Shown: piece by piece, positions 20,758 through 31,592 of the stretch
Numbering within the stretch: the stretch's first letter is position 1
Layout: each line of letters opens with the position of its first letter
Origin: Diabrotica undecimpunctata
Lineage: Eukaryota; Arthropoda; Insecta; Coleoptera; Chrysomelidae
Reading direction: 5' to 3'
Assembly: GCF_040954645.1 (NCBI RefSeq)
Contig: NC_092806.1
Coordinates: 79,952,641-80,016,640 of the forward strand
DNA length: 64,000 nucleotides
Notes under the pieces: model-generated
The model's database searches: none
What the model saw: only the letters and a program-made list of their open reading frames with translations
What the model was told of the DNA's origin: nothing
Program-made: the position numbers and the translations under genes

Positions 20758-23289
20758 ATGGTCAACTTGGCTCTTCAATACATGCGCTTAGCCACTAAAA
20801 GATGTACTCTCAAGTTGGATATATGGTTCATCTCACAATGTATCAACTACAAAGTTTTTCCAACCTTTTGTAGAATTAAAACACCAGGAAATGTTCCAAC
20901 CACCTTAAGGAACACCTTTCAACTAAAAATCTTAAAGAAGGAGATTTGCAACCATTATGGAAAACTTAACTTTTTAAACTGTAAACTTAAGGTAACATAT
21001 GACTTTTTACTTGAATCCATAGGTTTTGATAACTTAAGTAACCTTCTGAATGATGTTCAGGACAAAATGGACAGTGTAACCTCTATTAAATTCAGTAAAC
21101 TTAAATCTAAACTCAATAAACTCATTAATAATGCATCTAATTCACAAAATAATAACAGTAACAAGAACAAAACTAAATTTTCTAATTTTCAATTTCACCC
21201 TAGGCTCAAAAATCTATCCTCCGTAACTTTTGATAAAAATGAAATCGACTTATTGAATCTAGGTCTCAAATACTCAATTCCGAGGAAGGTTTCTGAAAAG
21301 GACCTTCAGAGTCTCTCCATTGAGCTAGATGTTATCATACAGAATCTCTCAGTCCCTCTAAACCAAAAAACTTCAATTAGAAACTCCTGCTACAAAACCA
21401 TCTTCAAATTCAAAAACAAAAATTTTCCATCAACTTCTACTTCTTTCAATATCTCTACTACCAACACTACATCTAACACATCCCACAACTCATCATCCAT
21501 CAACCTACCTTCTACTTCTCAAAATTACTCATTCAACGTTCCTTTTCCACAATTTTCATACAAAAAACAGAAAGACCAACTCCATATCCTCAAGTCTATT
21601 CAAAACAAAATTAAATCCCATAATTTAATCATTAGTAAAGCAGACAAAGGCAATTGTCTAGTCATTCTTGATCAGAAGTTATATAACGACAAGGTCACTA
21701 CATTTCTTTCAGATAACAATTTCACTCCACTCCCCGAAGATCCAACAAAAAAGTTCATTAATAAAATCAAAGCTACCAATAAACTTTTCACAGAATTTCT
21801 GTCAGAACATGATGCTCCATATTATAAAATACCTAGCAACCCATTAACACCCAGATTGTACGGTTTACCTAAGATACACAAAGAGGGAATTCCCATTCGT
21901 CCTGTTGTTAGTTTTATAAACACTCCAGTTTCTATCCTGTCAAAATTCATATTGAATCTCATTAACAATATGACGAACTTCACCCCTCGCTTTTCAGTCA
22001 AAAATACAATTCATCTAGTCAACAATCTCCAACAAATAAATCTTCATCCCAACATCACAATGCTTTCATTTGATGTCAGCAATTTGTTTACTTCAGTCCC
22101 CAAACAAGAAACTATTAATCTGGTCCACTCTCTTCTACGAGCAAATTCTATCACTATGTCTACCACTAACTCAATTATTCAATTATTACAAACTTGTCTA
22201 GCTCAAGACTTTTTTGTTTTCAATAGTAAATTTTACAGACAACCTGATGGCTTAGCCATGGGTAGTTGCCTTTCCCCTCTCCTAGCTGATATATTTATGG
22301 ATCACTTAGAATCCACACACATTATGAAAAATCCTGAAATTCTTCATTGGTTTCGATATGTTGATGACTGTTTAGTCTTCATATCAGGTAACTCGAATTC
22401 AGCTGATCTATTACTCTCCAAAATAAATCAAATCCACCCAAACATAAAGTTCACCATGGAACTAGAGTCGTCTCAATCAATTAATTTCCTCGACCTTACT
22501 ATTACCAGATTAAACGACCATTTCGATTTCAGTATCTATAGGAAACCCACACAAACCGACCATATCATACCTTTATCTTCCAACCACCCAATGTCACATA
22601 AATATGCAGCCTTCCATAGTTATATTCACCGCCTAGAAACAATCCCACTATCACAATCTAACTACCAAACAGAACTCAATATTCTAAAACAAATAGCATC
22701 CAACAATGGGTATGACCCCAACCTCATTAACAAACTTATTAATAAGAGACAACTCAAACTATTGAGAGAGGCTGCGTTCCCCAGAGACTTGACCATTAAA
22801 CCTCATTATGCTTCCTTACCTTACCTTCAAGAACGTCTTTCTGGAGATACCAGATATATCTTAAAAAGATCTGTTGAGAATACCCACATTTCTTTTAAGG
22901 TCCTGAACAATCTAGGACAATGTTTAACCAATTCAAAAGATTGCATCAACTACATGGATCGTAGTGGTGTTTACAAATTACAGTGCTCTGATTGTGATGC
23001 TACATATATAGGTAGAACCTGTAGATCACTAACTTCCCGTTCCCAAGAACACACTAAAAAAGAGAACACTTCCACCTTCTCACAACATCTTGCACAACAT
23101 AAACATACCCTCAACATACCAGAAGACGTCTCTTTGTTACATAATATACCCCAAAAAAATTTTCTAAAATTAGATCTATATGAAGACTTGGAAATAGTCA
23201 AGGAAAAGCAAAGAAGCCCCAACTGCGTTAATCGCCATGTATCTTTCAACCGTGACTTTCAACCCTTACACCGACAACTCTTCTCATAA
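20758..23289 (+). CDS. Penelope reverse transcriptase with GIY-YIG endonuclease
   Basis: I choose ATG 20758, just after the pLTR; the open frame extends upstream to 20692 within the pLTR. The 843-residue protein has a low-complexity Asn/Ser/Thr-rich N-terminal third. RT blocks follow: SKADKGNCLVI, PRLYGLPKIHK, FDVSNLFTSV (Asp near residue 439), DGLAMGSCLSPLLADIFM and YVDDCLVF (residues about 534-541). A C-terminal GIY-YIG nuclease starts at GVYKLQC with TYIGRTCRSL (residues about 737-755) and two Cys in CSDC. All key residues are present and there is no stop or frameshift. PLEs prime reverse transcription at the nick made by GIY-YIG, by family knowledge. Confidence 0.95.
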   Translation: MVNLALQYMRLATKRCTLKLDIWFISQCINYKVFPTFCRIKTPGNVPTTLRNTFQLKILKKEICNHYGKLNFLNCKLKVTYDFLLESIGFDNLSNLLNDVQDKMDSVTSIKFSKLKSKLNKLINNASNSQNNNSNKNKTKFSNFQFHPRLKNLSSVTFDKNEIDLLNLGLKYSIPRKVSEKDLQSLSIELDVIIQNLSVPLNQKTSIRNSCYKTIFKFKNKNFPSTSTSFNISTTNTTSNTSHNSSSINLPSTSQNYSFNVPFPQFSYKKQKDQLHILKSIQNKIKSHNLIISKADKGNCLVILDQKLYNDKVTTFLSDNNFTPLPEDPTKKFINKIKATNKLFTEFLSEHDAPYYKIPSNPLTPRLYGLPKIHKEGIPIRPVVSFINTPVSILSKFILNLINNMTNFTPRFSVKNTIHLVNNLQQINLHPNITMLSFDVSNLFTSVPKQETINLVHSLLRANSITMSTTNSIIQLLQTCLAQDFFVFNSKFYRQPDGLAMGSCLSPLLADIFMDHLESTHIMKNPEILHWFRYVDDCLVFISGNSNSADLLLSKINQIHPNIKFTMELESSQSINFLDLTITRLNDHFDFSIYRKPTQTDHIIPLSSNHPMSHKYAAFHSYIHRLETIPLSQSNYQTELNILKQIASNNGYDPNLINKLINKRQLKLLREAAFPRDLTIKPHYASLPYLQERLSGDTRYILKRSVENTHISFKVLNNLGQCLTNSKDCINYMDRSGVYKLQCSDCDATYIGRTCRSLTSRSQEHTKKENTSTFSQHLAQHKHTLNIPEDVSLLHNIPQKNFLKLDLYEDLEIVKEKQRSPNCVNRHVSFNRDFQPLHRQLFS

Positions 23290-24149
23290 CCCACACTTCT
23301 CAAACTTACCCCATCTTCTTCATCTGTCCTTCCTCTATAAATGTCAACACCTTAATCCTTCTCAACAATTGTTGTTTTTTTAAAACAATCATTCTCTCTA
23401 CACTACTGTCACAACACTCCCTCCAAAAGAATTTTTCAGCCCCCTATTGTTAACATCATATCTTTTATACCTCACTATTTCATTATTTTACAATCTTCAT
23501 GTTTTCACCATATTCCTGTCCATTCTTTTTTCTTTTGCTAGTTCTCAGTCTTTTCATATATCTTCCATCCACCCATTAGTTCTAAACTCAGTAAACATTT
23601 AAACACAATCCAGCAATTCATCAGAATTCACTTTCTCCCACTTTACCTAAACCTTTAATCAACCATTGCTCCCCCCTCTCTTAGTCAACAACTTAGTACA
23701 CCATACTCACAAATAAAATTTTAGGCTTTTATGTATCGGATTTTAATATAACCAAAATATATTTTGTTCAGGGTGCTAGATGCTTTAAGCATGAAGGACC
23801 TCTATCATCTCTAATTTTGTTGATTAACTCATTCATTTCCCTTTAACCCACTCTCCTTTATTCTTTAGTCATTCCATTTACTTTTATTCCTGCCAGGTCT
23901 CTGAGGATCTCAGTCTTTCCAAAAAAAATTTTTTTAAATTTAATCACATATATTATAACTTTAATTCCTTCAGCCGGAAGATTTTCAATCATTTTTTCTC
24001 AATCTATTGGACTCACTTATATTAAAAAAATTTTTTACGATACTAGCAGTATTAAACAATTTCATCCACTAAAAAAGTCTTACATTAGCTACAAATATAT
24101 ATTACTTATTTTTCCTTGTCCTAGATGTTAGCAACATAAAAGGACATTT
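23290..24149 (+). other. PLE 3' untranslated region
   Basis: T- and C-rich non-coding sequence between the ORF stop and the 3' pLTR. No gene or structured motif recognised. Confidence 0.6.
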
Positions 24150-24876
24150 CCATATATTTCAGCTAATTCTTCACAAATTACACCTTTTAGACCACACTCC
24201 ATACGATAAAGAGTAACATAAGCTGCCTAATGCATACGTCATCCTCTTAAACATGACCTTCAACAACACCAGTAATTTACATCTTTTACATCCAATATTA
24301 AATAATTATAGAAACATTTTTAAATCCCAACACCTGGATTACTGTTATCATTTTAACATCATCAAAGTTTTTTAATCTTTTGGCTGTAGTAACATAATGT
24401 TTAACTAACACTGTTTCATGGTTCACTGACATTTTGTTTTTGACACCGCTCATGAGTATTTCATCAATCAGTTGCCAACCGTAGTCCGTTTGAAGAGGTT
24501 TACTCTCCGGACACTGGAACTCACTTAAGCATGGGTGTATGTTACCTGAAGTAAAATCTAATTAAAATATTAAACATCACATAATATTATAAACATCATG
24601 TACAATCTTTGGTAACTTTTTTCAATTTAAAGGGTTTTTACCCAAATATTTTGGTGGCTCAGGCATGTTAACCTGTAAGTATAACCATTTTATTGTTTTT
24701 AACCTTAGTCAAAATTTTAAACCACCTTTGCTGTAATTAAATGGTTTATACTTATTTTAGGCATTTTAAACCTGATGATGGAACAGTTGTTCCGAAAACG
24801 TTCGTGCTTGTAATGTTGCCCTTTTAAGGGTTTTTATAAAATAAAATATACCCACATACAAAGAATAACCTCTTTT
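24150..24876 (+). repeat. PLE 3' pLTR with hammerhead-like motif
   Basis: Near-identical to 20006-20705 but lacking the 40-bp terminal extension; it ends at CCTCTTTT before the duplicated target. CTGATGA (24772-24778) and GAAA (24794-24797) again frame a 5-bp hairpin. Confidence 0.9.
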
Positions 24877-24887
24877 GGACATAGAAG

Positions 24888-26580
24888 CACTAGTACTACC
24901 GAAGATAAGGAATTTACCGGAACAGGATATAATTCTACCGGACTATAACGAGAAAAATGCAATACTGGCAGATCCAAGATATTACAAGGTAGGGAAGATA
25001 GACTTACTACTAGGAGTAAAAGAATACAGTTACATATTGACAGAAGGAATGCACAGAATAAGTAATGGACTCCTGAGTCAAAACACCAAACTAGGATGGA
25101 TAGTTTCGGGAATAGCACGAGAAAGGGAGAATATAAAAGCAGAAGTATGCTGTATGATATCAAGACAAGAAATGGACGTACAAATAAAGAACTTCTGGGA
25201 ATTAGAAGAAGTAAATCAGGACACAAGTTTCTCAGTGGAAGAACAAGATTGTGAAGAACTGTATCGACAGACTGTAAAAAGGAATGAAGAAGGGAGATAC
25301 GAAGTAAAAATTCCGTTTAGGGAAGACGTCGCAAAGTTAGGAGAATCTAAACAGCAAGCATTCGCCAGATTGATGCAACTAGAAAGGAAGTTTGCAAAAG
25401 ACAAACAGTTAGAAGCGAATTACAGACAATTCATGGAAGATTATGAAAACCAAGGTCATATGGAAATAGCAGAAAACCAGGGAGATGGGTACTACTTACC
25501 TCATCATCCAGTGAGAAAAGAGGACAGTACTACAACGAAAATAAGAGCCGTGTTTGATGCATCAAGCAAAAGCTCATCGGCAGTAAGCCTGAATGATATT
25601 ATGCACACAGGGCCGAAATTACAATAAGATTTGACAAATATACTATTACGATGGAGATCCAATAAGGTAGCATACTCAGCGGATCTGGAAAAAATGTTTA
25701 GACAAATCAGAATGGCAGAAGAAGACCAAAAATATTAAACAATTTTGTGGAGAAAGGACACAAAGGACCACATACAAGAGTATAACTTAACGACGGTGAC
25801 ATACGGCACGGCCGCAGCACCCTTTTTAGCGTTAAGAACAATACCACAATTACAAGAAGACGAAGGAGCGAGGTACCCGTTGGCATCGAAAATTGTAAAA
25901 GAAACATGTATGTAGACGATATACTAGGAGGAGCTGAGACAGTGCAGGAAGCAGAAACAGCCCAAAAGGAATTAATACAACTGTTCAGAAAAGGAGGTTT
26001 CATTCTTAGAAAATGGTTGAGCAACGAAGAAAAAATAATGGAGAACGTACCGGAGGATATGAGGAACGTAGACTCCAAGGCAGTCAAACAAGAAGAAGTA
26101 CGGAAAACGTTAGGAATTCACTGGTCACCTAAAGAGGATATAATCACATTCAAAATAGGGATAACGACGGCAAAGAAAATAACGAAAAGACACGTACTGT
26201 CAGAAGTAGCAAAACTATACGACCCACTGGGATGGATAGCACCTGTAGTAATTCAGGCGAAAATGTTCATACAGGAATTATGGGAGCAAAAGACCAGTTG
26301 GGATAAAGAATTAACTAGCAACCAACAAAACAGGTGGAATACATACCAGGCGCAATTAGTAAATCTGGAGAAAATAACATTGCCCAGGTGGAACAACTTA
26401 AGCAAGATAAACAGAGTAGAACTACATGGATTTGCAGATGCGTCTATGAAAGGATATGGAGCGGTAATCTACTCAAGGGTATTAGGCCCAGAAATTACCG
26501 AGGCTCGAGCTGTGTGCCGCGGTACTACTAGCAAATTTAATGAAGAAAACCCTACAAGCATTGAACAGGGAAAACATTGA
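24888..26580 (+). pseudogene. pol: BEL/Pao pol: linker, RT and RNase H (broken)
   Basis: The gag-protease frame resumes after the PLE and runs to TAA at 25625-25627, within the RT (NDIMHTGPKLQ, the conserved BEL TGP-L block). A second stop lies at about 25735 after EEDQKY. A frame change near 25905 precedes MYVDDILGG, which holds the catalytic Asp pair. The RNase H start ELHGFADASMKGYGAVIY lies near 26418-26470. At about 26485 the frame changes again with an apparent deletion before a PRLELCAA block. RT and RNase H would copy the RNA genome; this copy cannot make the full protein. Confidence 0.85.
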
Positions 26581-28600
26581 GGTATATGCATGGTCGGACT
26601 CAACGATAACCCTGGCTTGGATAAGGGGATCATCAAAAAGGTGGAAAATGTTCGTCGCCAACAGGGTAGAGGAAATAAGAGGCGTTATAGGACCGAAAAA
26701 TTGGCATAAGGTAGATACAAAGGAAAATCCAGCGGACATCCTCTCACGTGGAAGTACCGCATCAGAATTATTAGAAGCAGAGCTATGGTGGAAGGGACCA
26801 ACTTGGCTGACTAGTAACAAAACTTTAACGCAGGAATCAGAAGAAATACCAGAGAAAAATGAGGAGGAAGTCAAAACGAAAATAACGGTGCACACGACAA
26901 CGATAAAGGAGGACATATGCGAGAGATTCTCAAATTTAGAAAGAATGAGAAGAGTACTTTCATATTGTAGGAGATTTGCAGACAAATGCAGAAAAAAGAA
27001 AGACAATGGACAAAGTCAGCTTACAGTCCAAGAATTAGAGGAAACGCTATTAAAGGTGATAAAGCACACACAGCACGCCTACTTCAAACAAGAAATAAAT
27101 AAGCTGGAGAAGAAACAGCAATTAGACAAGAAAAATAAATTAGCGTCATTGGTAGCATTCCTGGATAGACAAGGAATTCTAAGAGTCACCGGAAGACTGA
27201 GACACACGAATCTAAAGTACGGAGAAAAACATCCGATAATTTTGCCAAAGGATAGTGCATTAACAAAGTTACTTATAACAGATAGTCACGCAAGAAATCT
27301 ACATAGCGGATTACAACAAACACTACAGTACATAAAAAGGAAATACTGGATAATCAACGGCAGAAGAACCGTGAAAGATCATCTAGCAAAATGTTTAAGG
27401 TGCAGGAGGTATAAAAGCCAAGCAGCACAACAATTAATGGGAGATCTACCGAAAGACAGAGTGAACCCGAGTCATCCCTTTACTAACACAGGGATAGATT
27501 ATGCCGGGCCAATAAAAATAAGTACCACGAGAGGCAGAGGACAGAGGAGCTATAAGGGCTACATCTCAGTATTTGTGTGTCTGTCAACGAAGGCAGTACA
27601 CCTTGAGGTAGTAAGCGAGATGTCTACGGATGCATTCATCGCAGCGTTCAAGAGATTTACGGCACGAAGAGGACAGTGCAACAACGTATACAGCGATAAC
27701 GGAACCACATTCGTAGGAACAGCAAATTTGTTGAAAAAAGAAAATCAAAAAATAGATGACGAGATAAAACAAGGATTACTGGCACTAGGTACCCAGTGGC
27801 ATGTCATACCTGCATATGCACCACATTTCGGAGGATTATGGGAGATCGCAGTGCGAATAATGAAATATCACTTGAAAAGAATCATCGGGGAAACAGTTCT
27901 AACATATGAAGAATTGAGTACGGTGCTGGCACAAATAGAAGCATGTATGAACTCGAGACCATTATGTGGGTCATCAGAAGACCCTGAAGGGAAAATAGCC
28001 CTGACACCAGCTCACTTCCTTATAGGGAGAGAAATTATATCACCAAATCGGGAAGAAGAGCTTACGACTTATTTGAAGATGCCGACGAGGTGGAGATTAG
28101 TGGAGAAAATAAAAAGAGACTTCTGGAAAATTTGGAAACAGGAATACCTGCACCAATTACAACAGAGAAATAGATGGCATAAGGCGCACCCTAACATAAA
28201 AGAAGAAGAAATAGTTATAATTAAAGAAGAGGATACACCTCCAGGCAGATGGCCATTAGCAAGGGTAACAGAAACACACCCTGGAGCGGAGGGATTAACC
28301 AGAGTAGTAACAGTGAGAAAGGCAAACGGGAAACTGACTAAAAGACCCATACATAAGCTAATACGACTGGAAGAAGAGAAACAGGAAAAGCCGAAGAAGG
28401 CAGCAGCACTAAGATGGAAGAAAATACTAGTAGCTATAATGTTTTTAACGATGTTAAAACCCATAAAGGCAGAACCGTATAAAATATATAATCCGGTACC
28501 AGGATTTTTCACAGAAGACCTTGGAGAGGTCGTCATAGACCGGGGAACATTTCGAATAAAGGTGTTACTCGAAAAAGGAAGAACTCGAACAGAGCACTAA
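26540..28600 (+). CDS. pol: BEL/Pao RNase H end, integrase and Env N-terminus
   Basis: One long open frame. It begins in RNase H (VYAWSDSTITLAWIRG; DTKENPADILSRG) and continues with an integrase HHCC-type finger (HARNLHSG ... CLRCRRYK). The integrase core follows: GIDYAGPI (first Asp, about 27490), YSDNGTTFVG (second Asp, about 27690) and FGGLWEIAVR (Glu, about 27830). A DUF5641-type tail (PGRWPLARVTETHPG) comes next. Near 28420-28470 a hydrophobic stretch ending in KPIKAEP looks like a signal peptide, so the start of an envelope protein is fused in the same frame. It ends at TAA 28598-28600, which interrupts the envelope region rather than ending pol. The start at 26540 is simply the first start-like codon after the upstream frame break. 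Confidence 0.88.
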   Translation: MKKTLQALNRENIEVYAWSDSTITLAWIRGSSKRWKMFVANRVEEIRGVIGPKNWHKVDTKENPADILSRGSTASELLEAELWWKGPTWLTSNKTLTQESEEIPEKNEEEVKTKITVHTTTIKEDICERFSNLERMRRVLSYCRRFADKCRKKKDNGQSQLTVQELEETLLKVIKHTQHAYFKQEINKLEKKQQLDKKNKLASLVAFLDRQGILRVTGRLRHTNLKYGEKHPIILPKDSALTKLLITDSHARNLHSGLQQTLQYIKRKYWIINGRRTVKDHLAKCLRCRRYKSQAAQQLMGDLPKDRVNPSHPFTNTGIDYAGPIKISTTRGRGQRSYKGYISVFVCLSTKAVHLEVVSEMSTDAFIAAFKRFTARRGQCNNVYSDNGTTFVGTANLLKKENQKIDDEIKQGLLALGTQWHVIPAYAPHFGGLWEIAVRIMKYHLKRIIGETVLTYEELSTVLAQIEACMNSRPLCGSSEDPEGKIALTPAHFLIGREIISPNREEELTTYLKMPTRWRLVEKIKRDFWKIWKQEYLHQLQQRNRWHKAHPNIKEEEIVIIKEEDTPPGRWPLARVTETHPGAEGLTRVVTVRKANGKLTKRPIHKLIRLEEEKQEKPKKAAALRWKKILVAIMFLTMLKPIKAEPYKIYNPVPGFFTEDLGEVVIDRGTFRIKVLLEKGRTRTEH

Positions 28601-29224
28601 CTAATAGGAAATATGATACAAGGCGTACGAGAACTGTGTCATGAGATAAAAATCGTGAATTGTAAGGATATAATAGAGAAGTTAGAGGTAGGACAAAGAA
28701 AGGCGGAGTCAGTAAGCGAGGGGTTGACAGTAGAAATAAAAGGAAGGGAAAGAAGAGGAATATTAGGAACAATATTAACCTCAGTATTTGGAGTCAATGA
28801 CGAAGCCTACAGTAACATTGAAACATTAGATAATAACCAAAAGGAGCTAATAAAGGGATCACAGCACCAGGCGAAGATAATGTTAGAAACAATAACATCA
28901 ATCAATCACACAGAGAACAGGATAAACAAGCAAATGAACAAGTTTAACAAAGCACTAATCACAGGTCTACAAGAAATATCTAAAGGACTTAACGAAGTAG
29001 AAGACAAAGCACAAAAACTAGAAACCGAATATAGCACGTTACGAATACAAACGATAGCATTACAAGTTATGGACTTCATAAACGAATATACTCAATTTTA
29101 CGAGGGAATATTAAACCTTCACTATAACCACGGACACTTCATTGATATAGTGAAACCGGGTGAAATAACCAAATTAATAGGGAAAGCAGGGCAGATACTG
29201 CCTCAAGGGGTCGAAATACGATGA
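28601..29224 (+). pseudogene. env: Envelope-like region, fusion-domain part
   Basis: Same frame as the preceding integrase/Env ORF. A basic RERR motif near 28745-28757 is followed by a Gly- and hydrophobic-rich segment (GILGTILTSVFG), then a coiled-coil region with repeated Asn and Gln. This layout resembles the F-type fusion proteins carried by some insect retroelements and baculoviruses: a furin-like site, fusion peptide and heptad repeats. A TGA at 29222-29224 interrupts the frame. With the upstream TAA, the envelope frame is broken at least twice. Confidence 0.7.
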
Positions 29225-30244
29225 CAACCCATTATAGAAACAGAAGTCAGTCATGACGACAGATATATAACAGTCATCGGCTACTTCATAGTGACAGGGA
29301 AAAATAAGTACAGCATGCTCAAAGTCACGGCCATACCACTTAACGTTGAGGGGTCGGTGTTGCGCACATTTGTCGCCCCAAGGAATCTACTGGTCGTAGA
29401 TTATAACACACTGCACTACTTCGAATTGACCGCGGAAGATAGAGAAAAATGCTTACTGTTGACAAAGGCGCAGATAGCGTGCTCACCAACGGCTATAAGA
29501 AACATGGATACCCAACCAAACTGCATACTTGAAGAAATTTATGAGCGATCTAAGAATAGCACATGTCCAGTGGTAGCCAGGACAATACAGACAGCTCAAT
29601 GGAGTAAGATGGGTACTCCCAACCTCTGGCTAGTTATCACGCCAGTCACGATACACATATCCATTATTTGCGATGGAAATCGGAACGAAAGAGTACTGGA
29701 ACGAGTCACATTCCTGAAGCTTTCACCCAAATGTATCGCCCAAACGAAAAATATTACATTACTCCCCACTAGCAGTGGGGTGGACAGAGCAGTGACGAGT
29801 TACCTGAAGTCGCCAATCACTCCCGGGGCCCAACTGGTGGCGAGGACACCCCGCAAGTTTAACACGCCTCTAAACACCTACCTTGACATACCAGGAGGAG
29901 AGCTACGTCATGTGTTACTTGAGGAGGAGAGTCTGGAACAAGAAATGACGCATACGCAGTGGCGATCGATTCACGAATCTAATTGGCATTATTTTGTGGC
30001 CACCGGGATCATTACTATAATGGTAATAATTGGGATACTCACGTTATGGAAGTACCGTCCTGTTGCACGACTATGTCGTTCAGGGAATCCACAAACTCAG
30101 ACTAACGAACAGGAAGTACCTGTATTAGTTAGTAATCGGCACAACAATGTACCGTCGACTTCCCAAGTTGACATCCCACTTTCCACACTTTCATCCAATT
30201 GCCCTAATTTTAATCTAGAGATAGAGTCGGACATTGATAGCTAG
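29225..30244 (+). pseudogene. env: Envelope-like region, ectodomain end and TM anchor
   Basis: Continues in the same frame after the TGA. It carries several Cys residues, a glycosylation-type NSTC site, and a single hydrophobic anchor (HYFVATGIITIMVIIGIL, about 29985-30045). A cytoplasmic tail of roughly 60 residues follows, and the frame ends with TAG at 30242-30244. A TM anchor near the C-terminus supports an envelope glycoprotein. As a separate ORF it would start inside the protein, so I read it as the broken C-terminal part. Confidence 0.7.
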
Positions 30245-30378
30245 GGTACGGTTGGAAGATTGTTGATTATTCTTAAACTATTTATAATTTATCATATTTG
30301 AATTTTACTATGTTATGTAATTCTTATATGTAAACTTTGAGTATTGACACTTGGGCCAGATTGCCCGATTCCGCAGTA
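30245..30378 (+). other. BEL 3' untranslated stretch before the 3' LTR
   Basis: AT-rich, no ORF. No clear polypurine tract is visible immediately before the LTR at 30379. Confidence 0.5.
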
Positions 30379-30847
30379 TGTCCAATATCAAATCTTTAGA
30401 ATTCATATCCGAAATTGGACAGTATAATTTTATCACCCAGTAGACCGAATGAATCTATTTGTTATTAAATACACACACGTAGTTAATTAGGTTACATACA
30501 CATTTGGTCAATTATCAATAATATAATTTGTACATCAGTCAAAAGTGCTGACAAAGTTAAACTATTTACATAAATTAAATACACATGTCACGCGAGGTCC
30601 GCGAAAATATTGACCCAATTAAAGTTTATATAAAACTAAGATCTCTTGCCTAGAGAAGCATTCAATCAATATTCACTCAACGAACTTGATAGTCGTCAAC
30701 GATCAACTTCATCAGTCTCTACTCAAAGTAATCCCGGGTCTACACCCATAGTGTACGTCTCTACAATAAACTCTGCTACTATTATTTGGTGTTTCCATTA
30801 CAACTGAACGAACATCTTCACTGAGCCAACGAAGGGGATTTGTTCAT
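30379..30847 (+). repeat. BEL/Pao 3' LTR
   Basis: 469 bp, same sequence by eye as 15621-16089, including the ends. Confidence 0.9.
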
Positions 30848-31592
30848 ATTATTTTAGATTTTGTGGATCATTCGAAACAAAAAAGGTCTTACGTTGTATC
30901 GTTTTTGAGTTATAAACAATTTAAAACTGAAAAAAGAACGAAAGATGACTATTTTCAAGGCTTAAAAACAAATTTAAAAAATATCATTTTTGAAATTACG
31001 ATGTACCTAAATTCAAGATAAAATCTTATTCAATCCGTTTTTGATAAGAATTTTTGGCTTATTTTATTTGGAAATATTGTTTTTTAGTTGTTAATGAATC
31101 CCGATCGCCCTTTCCGATAAGAAATCTTCCTCATTAACAAATAAAAAATATATTTTAGAACAAAACATGGCAAACATTTTTATCAGAACCTGATAGAAGT
31201 AGATTTAAACTTGAATTTATGTACTTGACTATTACAAAAATAATATTCTTTACTTGTCTTTTCGAGCCGTAAAAATCGCAAGTTTTCGTTTTTTTAGTAT
31301 TAAACTGTTTATAACTCGAAAACCATCAACATAATAGAAAAATTACAAAAGGCCTTTTATGTTTTGAAGGGTCCAAAAAATCAAAAATAATATCTGCCTG
31401 GGTCGAAATTTTTTTACAAAGTTTGTTACAAATAAAACAAAGTCATTTTTTAAATATTAATTAATTATATTCAGGACAAAATTATATCGGGTACCTCTTC
31501 CTTTTTATAATTTTTAACATAATTAATTACATATCAAATAATTTATCCATTAAACATATCGATGCAGGTCGACTTTATATTGGATCCTCCAC
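30848..31592. repeat. Fold-back element: rest of left arm, loop and right arm
   Basis: After the BEL element the left arm continues (30848-31101). A loop of about 33 bp follows, bounded by TGTTAATGA and TCATTAACA (about 31093-31143), then the right arm runs to about 31592. Matches between arms include GAGTTATAAACA, TTATCGGAAAGGGC and GATATAATTTTGTCC. Without BEL the element is about 940 bp with arms of roughly 430 bp and no coding capacity, that is, a MITE-like fold-back. Confidence 0.7.

Larger units (their letters stand above)
19228..24876 (+). mobile_element. Penelope-like element (intact ORF)
   Basis: Flanked by an 11-bp target duplication GGACATAGAAG (19217-19227 and 24877-24887) inside BEL gag-pol. 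It contains an inverted pLTR copy (19228-20005), a direct pLTR copy (20006-20738), the RT/GIY-YIG ORF, a 3' UTR, and a 3' pLTR (24150-24876). This inverted-plus-direct arrangement is characteristic of Penelope insertions. The two direct copies differ at only two positions I noticed (20131 region versus 24316 region; 20546 region versus 24726 region). With an open 843-codon ORF it looks recent and possibly active. Confidence 0.92.
15621..30847 (+). mobile_element. BEL/Pao retroelement with env region, split by a PLE
   Basis: Two 469-bp LTRs, TGTCCAATAT...TTGTTCAT, bound a leader, gag-protease, RT-RNase H-integrase and an envelope-like region, all on the plus strand. The flanks share ATTA (15617-15620 and 30848-30851), a possible 4-bp duplication. 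If the LTR ends one base earlier at CA, a TGG primer-binding start follows and the duplication would be 5 bp with one mismatch. By eye the LTRs are identical, implying recent insertion. Even so, pol and env contain stops, a frameshift and an apparent deletion, and a PLE sits in gag-pol. An envelope-bearing BEL element is an endogenous retrovirus-like copy; it is described here as found. Confidence 0.9.

Noticed and set aside
28613..30244. Two independent small ORFs with own starts
   Set aside because: They are in the same frame as the upstream ORF and separated only by single stops, so they are pieces of one envelope region.
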